DNA of 64,000 bases from Microscillaceae bacterium. GTDB taxonomy: Bacteria > Bacteroidota > Bacteroidia > Cytophagales > Microscillaceae. The position numbers and the translations under genes are program-made. The stretch spans positions 62,001-126,000 of the forward strand of contig JANWZA010000047.1 of assembly GCA_025054775.1 (NCBI GenBank), given 5' to 3'. Numbering within the stretch: the first letter of the stretch is position 1; each line of letters begins with the position of its first letter. Shown piece after piece: positions 33,383 to 42,796 of this stretch. The notes under the pieces are model-generated. The model did not search any database and was not told where the DNA came from. It was given only the letters and a program-made list of their open reading frames with translations.

Positions 33383-33432
33383 GTACAAGAAACGGACTTT
33401 TGCTATACCTCAAGTATGAATATGGGAGAGAT

Positions 33433-35943
33433 TTAGCCTAATTTCACACCTACAACTAAAATATCATCTATTTGATTCTCGTTGCCCTCTTTCATCCAAT
33501 TTACTATCGTTTCTTGTAATACTAATTTCTGCTCATTCATAGGTTTTGAATAGTTTTTCAAAAATAATTCTTTCATTTGGGCAATACCAAACTTCTTGTT
33601 GTCTTTACCACCGAATTGGTCTTGGTAGCCGTCAGAAAAGAGGTAAAAGGAAGTGGGTTTGTCTATGGAAATAGTATGTTTGGTAAAAATACGTTCTTTT
33701 TCATGCTGTTCGCCACCGATGGGCATTTTATCGCCTTTAATAAAAAAGAGTTCGTTTTCTTGAATATAAACCAAAGGGCTTTTTGCTCCTGCAAATTCTG
33801 CTAGGTTATTGATTTGGTCAATTATAATTAACGCTATGTCCATACCGTCGCGGTTGTCGGTTTCAGCTTGTTTAAGAGCAGAGCGAATACGTTTGTGAAG
33901 ATAGTATAAAATTTCCTCAGCTTCCAAGATATTTTGGTTAAATATAAGTTCGTGTAGAATTTCGGAAGCTACCAAGGTCATAAAAGCTCCGGGAACGCCA
34001 TGCCCAGTACAATCAATAACTGCTAAGACTTGCTTATACATTTCCTGCTCAAGGAAAAAGAAATCACCAGAGACCACGTCTCTGGGTAAAAAAAGTGCGA
34101 AACTTGCAGGGAAAACCTTTTTCAAATCCTCTTCTGTGGGTAGGATAGCATTCTGAATACGTTGAGCATAGCTAATACTATCTAAGATGGCTCTGTTTTT
34201 CTCTTCTAATTGTTCTTTTTGTGCCATAATGGTATCCATGGCTGAACGCAACTCCTCGTTAATGGCATTCAGTTCAGCATTAGACTCCAAAATTTCTGAT
34301 TTTTGCACTTCCAGTAAAAGGTTGTTCTCTTCTATCAAGAGTTTTTGTATTTTCAGCTTTTTATTACTTTTTTGCTTCTGTATGTATGCCCAAAGGAAAA
34401 TGGTGATTAAGATAATACTAGCTGCTACAATTACTAAGAATAGATTTTGTTGTAATCGTTTAGCCTCGCGTTCGGCTTGTAATTCTTTTTCTTTGAGTTG
34501 CTTTTCTTTCAGAAGTGCTTCTTCGCGTATTTTTCGCTCATTTTCGCGGGCTTGCTGTTCTATTTTTATTTTTTGTAGTTCGCTTTCTTTCAGTTTATTT
34601 CCTTGGATGGCTAATTCGAGAGCTTGGCGTTGGAGTTGGGTTTCTTGACGTTGCTTTTCTAAAAGAAGGCTGTTAGTACGGGCTTGTTCACGAAGTTGGG
34701 TCTGTTCCAAGTCAGCTATGGAGATTTTGTGCTTTTGGCGTTCTATTTCAAACTCTTGTAATGTTTTCTCTGCTTTGAGCTGATAATTTGCCAAATCCAA
34801 GGCTTTCAAATCTTTTTCGGCTTGTAAGAGTTTGAGTTCGTTTTCGGTTTCTTCGGAGAGTTTTTGACGTTCCAAAAGGCTTCGTTGGTAGATAATTTGC
34901 CGATTAAACAAACTATCAGACAAGATGCTATATTGCTTATATGCCTCTAAAGCTGCTTTATTTTGGTTTCGTAAACTGTAATAAGAAGAAAGCGTTTCGT
35001 AGGCATCTTTTTGGGCTTCTAAATACTTACTCTTTTCTGCTGTAGCAAGGGCTTTTCGTGTGTAAGGTTCTACCTTATTCAATTCTCCTGTATAAAGATA
35101 GGTTTTTGCCATTAGATTGAAAATATTTGCTCTTTCTTCTAAGGTTGCCTTTTCATCTTTGCTCAATGATAGCTCAGCGAACATAAGGTATTGTTTAGAT
35201 TTAGCAAATTCATTTTGCGATTGATACAAAATAGCCAAATTTGTAAGTATAGTTCTGTATTCGGTAGAGGTAGTATTATTGAGTTCTTCTTGTAATTTTT
35301 TAGCTTTTTCAAGATAGATAGTAGCCTGAGTAGTTTGGTTGGTTTTTTGGTAGCCAAAACCGATATTATTCAAGGTAATAGCTTGGGCTTGTTTATCTTG
35401 TTGTTGTTCATACAAAGCGAGGGCTTGCAAATTATACTCTAGTGCTTTATTGTAGTTGTTGTTTAGATTGTAAAGATTTGCCAAATTACTCAATAATTTT
35501 GCTTTTTGTGCGGGGCTAGCTGTATCATTTTGAGCATTTAATACTTTTTCATAATAAGGAATAGCTTGTACATACTTTTGGTCGGCTTGGTAAGATTGTG
35601 CAATCTTTTCGTTTAAGAAATTATTTTTTTGGGCTAAGTCCGCAGGCTTGATTTCTTGATAAATCTCTTGGGCTTTTTGGTAATATTCTACGGCTTTGAG
35701 GTGGATTTTCCAATCATTACAAATTTCAGCAATAGCTATGTTATTTTGAGCAAGTTGGCTTTTTTGGTTACTCTTTTCCAGTAATACTCCATTGAGATAC
35801 AAGCATTTGAAAGCCGAAGCATACTCCTGTTGTTTGCGATGCTTTTGTGCGGCTTGCATTAGGCTGTCGCTTTGTGCTGTGGCTAAATGGCAGTATAATG
35901 TGATCCAAAAAGGTAGACATAGTTGTGGTATTTTTCGTGTCAT
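33433..35943 (-). CDS. TPR sensor with SpoIIE-type serine phosphatase domain
   Basis: An 836-residue membrane signalling protein. A signal peptide (about 1-23) is followed by tetratricopeptide repeats (about 25-330) with typical A-x-x-x-Y-x-x-A-L spacing in the periplasm. A long coiled coil rich in Gln/Glu/Lys follows (about 345-500), then one membrane helix (about 503-526, FLVIVAASIILITIFLWAY), a second coiled coil and the cytoplasmic PP2C-like SpoIIE domain (about 590-836). The latter has SISYAQRIQNAILP, DVVSGDFFF, DCTGHGVPGAFMT and FLFSDGYQDQFGG, the metal-binding Asp positions. It would dephosphorylate a protein such as an anti-sigma-factor antagonist; the partner is unknown. The start is five bases from the end of the TonB-receptor gene, indicating one transcript. 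Confidence 0.92.
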   Translation of the reverse strand: MTRKIPQLCLPFWITLYCHLATAQSDSLMQAAQKHRKQQEYASAFKCLYLNGVLLEKSNQKSQLAQNNIAIAEICNDWKIHLKAVEYYQKAQEIYQEIKPADLAQKNNFLNEKIAQSYQADQKYVQAIPYYEKVLNAQNDTASPAQKAKLLSNLANLYNLNNNYNKALEYNLQALALYEQQQDKQAQAITLNNIGFGYQKTNQTTQATIYLEKAKKLQEELNNTTSTEYRTILTNLAILYQSQNEFAKSKQYLMFAELSLSKDEKATLEERANIFNLMAKTYLYTGELNKVEPYTRKALATAEKSKYLEAQKDAYETLSSYYSLRNQNKAALEAYKQYSILSDSLFNRQIIYQRSLLERQKLSEETENELKLLQAEKDLKALDLANYQLKAEKTLQEFEIERQKHKISIADLEQTQLREQARTNSLLLEKQRQETQLQRQALELAIQGNKLKESELQKIKIEQQARENERKIREEALLKEKQLKEKELQAEREAKRLQQNLFLVIVAASIILITIFLWAYIQKQKSNKKLKIQKLLIEENNLLLEVQKSEILESNAELNAINEELRSAMDTIMAQKEQLEEKNRAILDSISYAQRIQNAILPTEEDLKKVFPASFALFLPRDVVSGDFFFLEQEMYKQVLAVIDCTGHGVPGAFMTLVASEILHELIFNQNILEAEEILYYLHKRIRSALKQAETDNRDGMDIALIIIDQINNLAEFAGAKSPLVYIQENELFFIKGDKMPIGGEQHEKERIFTKHTISIDKPTSFYLFSDGYQDQFGGKDNKKFGIAQMKELFLKNYSKPMNEQKLVLQETIVNWMKEGNENQIDDILVVGVKLG

Positions 35944-35948
35944 AGTTT

Positions 35949-38198
35949 TTATTTGAATGAAAAACTAATCCCTAAATACATCATGCGAAGCGGTTGTGGG
36001 TTGTAAAGCAAATCACCAAAACCATAGGCCCCTGCGCCTGCAAAAACAGTATTGAATACGTTTGTAATCTTACCATATAATATAAGATTGTTACTTACAT
36101 CTACATTAGCCTGCAAATTCATGAGGTAGAAGCCTTTTATCAAAAACTTTGACTCCCAGTAATCCTCTTTTGCATCGATACTTCGCGAATACCAGTTACT
36201 TGCAAAATAATTGCTACAAACAATCCAAACATTTTTGAATAGCTTGAAAGAAAATTGCCAGAAGCCTAACCATTGCGGCATCTCCCTGAAGGCATTGATG
36301 CGCCCTTTTTCTTGTGGCAACTCCTCTTCCCCTTTTGCATATGATAGGTTAAAAATAGAACTAATTTTATATTTGGTAAGATTACTTGCTCGTAAACTCA
36401 ACTGTATTCCGCGTAATAAGGCAAATGCTTTATCATCATTAAAATATTTTACAGTAGTAGGTGTCAAGCTATTAGGATAAAGTACAGGATCTATCTCTGT
36501 CTGGCGGGCATCAATAAGTCTACGAATTTGATTTTGGTAAGCTACTACTTCTATATTTACTTTGTTAGAGAGTTGATATCTACCTCCAAACTCAAAATTA
36601 GTAGCATTCTCAGGCTTCAACTGTGGATTAGGTACTGCCAAATACAAAATTTGTCCTCCCACAGGAATAGCAATAGAATTATAGCTGTTGTTAGGTGTAG
36701 GGGCCTTGAAGGCTGTACCCCAAGAACTTCGCAATGAAGCCTTATCTGTTAGCTTATACAAGAGGGCTAAACGCGGATTAAAACTATCCCCATATTTAGA
36801 ATGGATATCATATCGTAAGCCTGCAATCGCTATCAACCTACTTTTGCTGTAATAACCTTGCAAGAAGCCTCCTACGTTGGTATAAACAATAGGATTGTAA
36901 CCAAATTTTCCGAAAAGTGGGTCTGAAAGGTCTATACTTCGGGCAAAAGGTCGGTAGGCTTTGGTATCAATAGGGCGAGGCAAATCGTTAGTTTTGGGTA
37001 AATTGCCACTAATCTGATAAATTGCTCCTGCGGTAAGTTCAAAATTCGGATTTATTTTGTAGGTAATAATTTGCTCTGCCATTACATCGTCAGCGGCAGC
37101 ATACTTATATTGCCTGCCATTTTCTCCACCTTCAAATACTAGAGCAAAAGAACTCTGCTTGTCTAAGCGATAATTGAGCCACGAAAGGTTAGTAGTAAGT
37201 GAAAATCTATCCAGAGTTTTTTGATAAATCCCTGTGATTTGTCGTACACGCTCTCCCCAAAAAGTTTCGGGGTTGTAATAAAAGTAAGAACTTGTTTCTT
37301 GCCCTATTGAGCTATGCTCTCTGCGATACATTTGGCTAGTAGTAATCAAAAAATCTCCTATACGCACATTTAGCCCAAAAGAGTAGGCTTGGCGTGGAAT
37401 ATTAGAAAATTCAGGTCGGCTATTTGAACCCTTATAATTAGGTGTATAGACAGGTACACCTTGCACAAAATCAGGATTGTAGTTTTGCGGATTCCACAGA
37501 TTATTATTGGTGGGCAAGTTCAAATCATCTTGTTTGCTATAATTCCCCCAAAGGGTGTATTCTATGGTGCGTTTTTTAGCTTTCCCCACATCTAACGCGC
37601 TGCCTACCAAAAAATGATTATTAAAATAACCAAACTGCCCTGTACTTGTGCCTGCCTGAGTAATGGTATTATCTTCAGGGTTTTGGGTAACGATGTTAAT
37701 AACACCTCCTAAAGCGTCAGCTCCGTAGATAGCTGAGGCAGCACCTGTGATTACCTCTATACGTTCTACTTGTTGAATAGGTAACTGTTCACCTATGGGC
37801 ATACCCAAAGCTACACTTGGAGCAATAGGAATACCATTGAGCAAAATTTTCATGTAGTAATTGCCACGTAAACCGCGTACCAAAAAAATTTCTCCTTCTA
37901 TGCCATTACCTACTCGCGAAACTCGTACCGTAGGTACTTCCTGCATGGCTTCAGCGAGGCTCTTGTAGCCATTTTGGCTAATTTGTTCTTTGGTAATTAC
38001 GTGAATAGTTACAGGTAAATCCGCAATTTTTTTCTCCGAACGACTGGCAGAAACTACGGTCTGGTCATAAATACTTATATCTTTTCTCAGATCCTCCGCT
38101 CCGAGTCTTTCTATATTTTGGGCAAAAATTTTAGAAAAAACGCAATAAAAAACGATACAAAGTAAAATTTTTTCAAAGGCAAGCATAAAGATAAACAT
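35949..38198 (-). CDS. TonB-dependent outer-membrane receptor
   Basis: A 749-residue receptor: signal peptide, plug domain (TVVSASRSEKKIADLPVTIHVITKEQI through GADALGGVINIVTQ, about residues 48-175) and a 22-strand barrel ending with the aromatic signature YLGISFSFK. It lacks the N-terminal carboxypeptidase-like domain of SusC receptors, and the plug resembles the CirA/FepA/BtuB type, so a metal chelate or cobalamin is possible. The ligand cannot be told from the sequence. It is immediately upstream of, and probably cotranscribed with, the TPR-SpoIIE phosphatase gene, an uncommon pairing. Confidence 0.93.
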   Translation of the reverse strand: MFIFMLAFEKILLCIVFYCVFSKIFAQNIERLGAEDLRKDISIYDQTVVSASRSEKKIADLPVTIHVITKEQISQNGYKSLAEAMQEVPTVRVSRVGNGIEGEIFLVRGLRGNYYMKILLNGIPIAPSVALGMPIGEQLPIQQVERIEVITGAASAIYGADALGGVINIVTQNPEDNTITQAGTSTGQFGYFNNHFLVGSALDVGKAKKRTIEYTLWGNYSKQDDLNLPTNNNLWNPQNYNPDFVQGVPVYTPNYKGSNSRPEFSNIPRQAYSFGLNVRIGDFLITTSQMYRREHSSIGQETSSYFYYNPETFWGERVRQITGIYQKTLDRFSLTTNLSWLNYRLDKQSSFALVFEGGENGRQYKYAAADDVMAEQIITYKINPNFELTAGAIYQISGNLPKTNDLPRPIDTKAYRPFARSIDLSDPLFGKFGYNPIVYTNVGGFLQGYYSKSRLIAIAGLRYDIHSKYGDSFNPRLALLYKLTDKASLRSSWGTAFKAPTPNNSYNSIAIPVGGQILYLAVPNPQLKPENATNFEFGGRYQLSNKVNIEVVAYQNQIRRLIDARQTEIDPVLYPNSLTPTTVKYFNDDKAFALLRGIQLSLRASNLTKYKISSIFNLSYAKGEEELPQEKGRINAFREMPQWLGFWQFSFKLFKNVWIVCSNYFASNWYSRSIDAKEDYWESKFLIKGFYLMNLQANVDVSNNLILYGKITNVFNTVFAGAGAYGFGDLLYNPQPLRMMYLGISFSFK

Positions 38199-38763
38199 TT
38201 ATCTTTTTTGTTTACAAAAACTATTCTAAAAAATAATTTTTACTTACTCGGCATGCAAAATTATACAATGAAATTATTTATGATGTAGAAGATTTCCAAT
38301 CAAAGGTTTATTTTTAGGGGTTTAATCCAAAATAGATTTTTTATGGAAATCTCAAGCAAGGATAGTATTCGTAGGTAGATATGCTACCTTCATTTTATAC
38401 GCAGAGCGAACAAAAAATAAATCCTAAACAATTTTGGCTATTTTTTTACTACCTCTTCTGCAGACAATAAGGGTAGCTTGATTTTATAGTTACTTGACGC
38501 ATAGGGTAGAAGAAAGGTCTCATTGTCTATTTCGCCAAATAGTCATCATACGTGTTAGACCAAAACCCTCTTTTTTTACTCAATGGATAGAATTGCAACT
38601 TGCTTGTAAGCAAAAAAATACTTAGGTAGAGTAAAAAAATACTCAAAACTTCTCTTTTGTGTAAATAATTTTGCGCAAAAGTTTGTAATTTTGAAGTTAG
38701 AATAAAAAAATGTCTTTTTGAGTAAAAAACCTAAATCTTGTTTTAGATTCTAAACCCAAAGAC
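38199..38763. other. Divergent intergenic region without recognised genes
   Basis: About 565 AT-rich bases between the TonB receptor (minus) and ftsK (plus). Several TAnnTTTG-like boxes occur: minus strand TAATTTTG at 38256-38263, and plus strand TAATTTTG twice around 38663-38694. None has a TTTG at the ideal distance. No open frame or hairpin terminator was convincing. Confidence 0.4.
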
Positions 38764-41586
38764 ATGGCAAAAACATATTACAGGGAAAATACGTACAAAA
38801 ATCAGCCCAAAAGCTTATCTTCCTTTTTTGTCCAATTATTTGCACAAAAGGTTTTAGCTAACGATAATACACGACAAGCAATAGGGCTATTTTTGCTTAT
38901 TGCCTCTTTTGGTTGTACTCTTGCGTTTACTTCTTACATCTTCACAGGCAAAGCTGACCAAAGTATTATAGATGGCTTATTTTCTACTAGCTTTACCGAG
39001 TCAGGTAAAGAAGTGGAAAATTGGCTTGGATTAAGTGGAGCATTGATAGCTCATTTCTTTATCTTCAAGTTATTTGGTATAGCCTCCTTTGCCCTCCTAC
39101 CTGTATTTTTTGCCATAGGCTGGGAACTTACTTTCAAAAGCCCACTCTTTGAGTGGAGAAAATCTTGGAAAATTATTGCTTTTATCCTTGTTTGGGTAAG
39201 TACTTTTTTTGGCTACCTTGCAGGTAAAGAGGGTGAGATGAGCCTTTGGAGTGGAGCAGTAGGCTTTGAAATAGCTTTTATTTTGCAAGCCTTAATTGGA
39301 GCAGGTACATGGTTGGTGCTAATTGTGAGTCTGCTTGTTTTCGTAGTTTATGTATTCAAAGTAAATACAAAATTTGATATGAAAAATAATATTTTCACTC
39401 AAATTATTAAGGAGTTCAAACCCATAGATAAGTCAGAATTCAATCAATTTAAGCAGGCACTAAAAACAGAGAATACCGCACCCCAAACTACTAATGCCAA
39501 CGAAGAGACCAAACTTACACCTATTAACCAAGCCGCTAATCACAGCAGTAACAATATTATTTTAGAAATTGAAGACTTTGAAACTACTGATGTAGAAAAT
39601 AATACTGAGAGAAATTTTAATAAACAAACATCTACAAATCAAGACAAACACACACAATCCCTTACTGACCAACCAAGCAAGGGCGAACAAAAAGAAGAAA
39701 GCTTACCTAAAACCACCCCTCAAGCTATTCCAAAAGAGAAAGCTATTAAAACAGAAACTAAAAACAAAAAAATATCCTTGGAAATCAATCCCGAATCATT
39801 GCCTACTCAAGACCCCCTTCAACTTGAAGAGGAAATCTCACCGCTAGATACTCCATATGAAATGCGTGCCACAGGGCTAGAATCAAAAATCAGATTTAAG
39901 AAATTAGAGGAAAATGCACCCGAAAACGATAATCTTGAATCAGAGGAGAATTTTGATGATTTGAATGAAATTAAAGGGCTAAAAAGTATTAAAGATGTAA
40001 AAAAAGTAATTAACGATGAGGATACAGCAGACGAGCTACAGGACTCAGTGTTCAAGAGTGAAATTGGTGAGTATGACCCTACCCTAGAATTAAGCCGCTA
40101 CCAGAAACCTACCCCCGAACTACTTAACGAACCACCAATAAGCAGACGCCAAGTAACTAATGAAGAGTTAGAAGCAAATAAAGATAAAATTGTAGAAACA
40201 TTGAGTAACTATGGCATTGGTATTTCACAAATTAAAGCTACTATCGGTCCTACTATTACACTCTATGAAATAATTCCAGAGGCAGGAGTGCGCATTACAC
40301 GTATCAAAAATTTGGAAGACGATATTGCTTTAAGCCTCTCTGCTTTGGGTATTCGCATTATTGCCCCTATTCCAGGTAAGGGTACAATAGGCATAGAAGT
40401 CCCTAACAAAAAACGAGAGATTGTAACTATGCGAAGTGTGATAGAGGAGGAAGCTTTCAAGAATACTGACAAAACATTGCCTATCATTTTAGGCAAAACC
40501 ATTTCTAACGAAGTTTATGTCGCCGATTTAGCCAAAATGCCGCATCTACTTATAGCAGGTGCCACAGGGCAAGGAAAATCCGTAGGATTAAATGTATTTT
40601 TAGCCTCCTTACTCTACCGCAGGCACCCTGCAGAATTAAAATTTGTTTTGATAGATCCTAAAAAAGTGGAACTTACCATTTTTAATAAAATAGAACGCCA
40701 CTTCTTAGCAAAACTACCCGGAGATGACGAGGCTATTATTACTGACACTAAAAAGGTTATCCATACGCTAAATTCCTTGTGTTTAGAAATGGATAATCGC
40801 TATAACTTACTCAAAGATGCTGCCTGCCGAAATATTAAAGAATATAACAAAAAATTCAAACAACGTAAGCTCAACCCTAAAAAAGGACATCGGTACTTAC
40901 CATACATCGTTTTGGTGATTGATGAGTTAGCTGACTTAATGATGACCGCAGGCAAAGAGGTAGAGCAACCAATTGCACGCTTGGCACAACTAGCAAGAGC
41001 TATTGGTATTCACTTGATTGTTGCTACCCAGCGCCCCTCAGTCAATGTAATTACAGGAATTATTAAAGCGAACTTTCCCGCTAGAATTGCCTTCAAAGTA
41101 ACCTCAAAGATAGACTCACGTGTGATTTTGGACATGGGAGGAGCAGAGCAACTCGTGGGCATGGGAGATATGCTTTTCACTATGGGTTCTGACGTGATTC
41201 GTTTGCAATGCCCTTTTTTGGATACCCCCGAAATAGAACGCATTTGTGATTTTATCGGTGAACAGCAAAGCTATCCAAGTGCTTATGAACTGCCCGAAGT
41301 ACCTATGGAGAACACCGTAAGTAACGAGGTAAGTAGCTTGAATACTGGAGATGAAGAACGCGACTCCCTTTTTGAGGAAGCAGCACGTATCATTGTACTA
41401 CACCAACAAGGTAGCACTTCACTTTTGCAGCGTAAGCTCAAATTAGGCTATAACCGAGCAGGACGAATTATTGATCAACTAGAAAAAGCAGGTATAGTCG
41501 GACCTTTTGAAGGAAGCAAGGCTCGCGAAGTACTTGTTCCTGACGAGTATGCCTTAGAAAGATTACTAAATTCTTTGAATAAGTAA
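38764..41586 (+). CDS. ftsK: DNA translocase FtsK/SpoIIIE
   Basis: A membrane-anchored ATPase that pumps chromosomal DNA during division. The 940 residues comprise four or five N-terminal membrane helices (about 35-200), and a long acidic, Gln/Thr/Lys-rich linker (about 215-430). The motor follows with alpha/beta domains (Walker A GATGQGKS, Walker B IVLVIDELADLMM, and ATQRPSVNVITGIIKANFPARIAFKV). A C-terminal winged-helix gamma domain (LLQRKLKLGYNRAGRIIDQLEKAGIVG) would read the polar DNA sequences. The first Met sits right before the basic start of the membrane part. It is transcribed alone; a TetR-type gene follows 130 bases later. Confidence 0.95.
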   Translation: MAKTYYRENTYKNQPKSLSSFFVQLFAQKVLANDNTRQAIGLFLLIASFGCTLAFTSYIFTGKADQSIIDGLFSTSFTESGKEVENWLGLSGALIAHFFIFKLFGIASFALLPVFFAIGWELTFKSPLFEWRKSWKIIAFILVWVSTFFGYLAGKEGEMSLWSGAVGFEIAFILQALIGAGTWLVLIVSLLVFVVYVFKVNTKFDMKNNIFTQIIKEFKPIDKSEFNQFKQALKTENTAPQTTNANEETKLTPINQAANHSSNNIILEIEDFETTDVENNTERNFNKQTSTNQDKHTQSLTDQPSKGEQKEESLPKTTPQAIPKEKAIKTETKNKKISLEINPESLPTQDPLQLEEEISPLDTPYEMRATGLESKIRFKKLEENAPENDNLESEENFDDLNEIKGLKSIKDVKKVINDEDTADELQDSVFKSEIGEYDPTLELSRYQKPTPELLNEPPISRRQVTNEELEANKDKIVETLSNYGIGISQIKATIGPTITLYEIIPEAGVRITRIKNLEDDIALSLSALGIRIIAPIPGKGTIGIEVPNKKREIVTMRSVIEEEAFKNTDKTLPIILGKTISNEVYVADLAKMPHLLIAGATGQGKSVGLNVFLASLLYRRHPAELKFVLIDPKKVELTIFNKIERHFLAKLPGDDEAIITDTKKVIHTLNSLCLEMDNRYNLLKDAACRNIKEYNKKFKQRKLNPKKGHRYLPYIVLVIDELADLMMTAGKEVEQPIARLAQLARAIGIHLIVATQRPSVNVITGIIKANFPARIAFKVTSKIDSRVILDMGGAEQLVGMGDMLFTMGSDVIRLQCPFLDTPEIERICDFIGEQQSYPSAYELPEVPMENTVSNEVSSLNTGDEERDSLFEEAARIIVLHQQGSTSLLQRKLKLGYNRAGRIIDQLEKAGIVGPFEGSKAREVLVPDEYALERLLNSLNK

Positions 41587-41715
41587 AACTATTAGACCTG
41601 AAATTAGGCATAAAAATTTTTGATTTGCAACCCTTTGACTCCCAAAGTTAATTTTTCTTAAAATGTACAAAATTAATCTTATACAAGGTAAATACCATAA
41701 ATAAGACAAGGGATT

Positions 41716-42396
41716 ATGTCTAATTTTACGAGTATCAAAATCAATGTTTCACACAAAATTTATCTGCGCGATCCCGAACAAACGCAATTAGGGCGAAAAA
41801 TCATTAACCATAGTATCCGCTTAATAGACGAGTTAGGCTTTGAGGCTTTTACTTTCAAAAAATTAGCTATCCGTATCAATTCTACTGAAGCCTCTATTTA
41901 TCGTTACTTTGAAAGCAAACATCACCTGTTAGTCTATTTGGTATCTTGGTACTGGGGTTGGTTGGAATATCAAATTGATTATCAGACACATAATATAGCC
42001 TCAGCCGAACAACGTTTACGCATTATTATTAAGATATTAGTTGAAATGTTGAAAAAAGAATCTAACTTTTCGTATATTAATGAAAGTGCCTTACATCGCA
42101 TTATTATTTCAGAGTCAACTAAGGCATATCATACCAAAAATGTTGTCTTAGAGGATGAGAATGGCTTTTTTGGTAGTTACAAAGTTTTGTGTGAAAAAAT
42201 TGCACGCGTTATATCAGAAATCAACCCCAACTACCCTTATCCACGCGCCTTAGCTAGTACTCTACTAGAAGTGGGGCACCAACAAATATTCTTTGCTCAA
42301 TATCTCCCTGTAATGACTGAATTTAAGGTAAACCAAGATAATTATATTTCTATCCTAAATTACCTGGAAGAATTGATATTCAGACAACTACGATAA
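41716..42396 (+). CDS. TetR/AcrR-family transcriptional regulator
   Basis: A 226-residue regulator. The N-terminal DNA-binding domain (residues about 22-75) has IDELGFEAFTFKKLAIRINSTEASIYRYFESKHHLLVYL, matching the TetR helix-turn-helix with the terminal Y-R-Y-F-x-x-K signature. The C-terminal helical region (about 80-226) would bind a ligand and dimerise; it includes a Trp/Tyr-rich stretch (WYWGWLEYQIDY). No nearby target gene is obvious, as secDF faces it tail to tail. Confidence 0.9.
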   Translation: MSNFTSIKINVSHKIYLRDPEQTQLGRKIINHSIRLIDELGFEAFTFKKLAIRINSTEASIYRYFESKHHLLVYLVSWYWGWLEYQIDYQTHNIASAEQRLRIIIKILVEMLKKESNFSYINESALHRIIISESTKAYHTKNVVLEDENGFFGSYKVLCEKIARVISEINPNYPYPRALASTLLEVGHQQIFFAQYLPVMTEFKVNQDNYISILNYLEELIFRQLR

Positions 42397-42739
42397 AGAA
42401 AAGAGATGTAAAAAAATGAGTCGTGTATTCAAACAAGGTAGTGTTCATGAATGAAAGTATTTTTGTAAAAATTAGTTACAAGTTAAAATTCTTTGTGTTT
42501 TGCCTTGCATAAGTAATGTATGAAGTAGTTTCTAACCTCTTTTGCCGAAGAGAATATTTCACCTTGTTTAGACATTGAATGAATTGGCAAAAATTTGATA
42601 GCTTTGGCAGTTCTGACTAACAGTAACCTGAACTTTTTGCTTAATCAATAACTAGGTAAATGACAAGATGTCAAACTACGACTAATTTCGTATTGCAAAT
42701 AAAAAGAAAAGAAATAAGATAGAACTATTAGGAAGAAAT
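42397..42739. other. Convergent intergenic region without recognised genes
   Basis: About 340 bases between the TetR-type gene and the secDF terminator. No coded frame, repeat copy or plus-strand terminator was found. Confidence 0.4.
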
Positions 42740-42775
42740 AGGCATTTGATTTTGTAAAATACTAATCAAATGCCT
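42740..42775 (-). terminator. Terminator hairpin of secDF
   Basis: AGGCATTTGATT and AATCAAATGCCT form a 12-pair perfect stem around a 12-base loop, 22 bases beyond the secDF stop on the minus strand. It is flanked by A/T-rich DNA, but the T-tract after it is weak (TATTTCTT). Confidence 0.6.
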
Positions 42776-42796
42776 AAAAAATTAGGAAATATCTAT

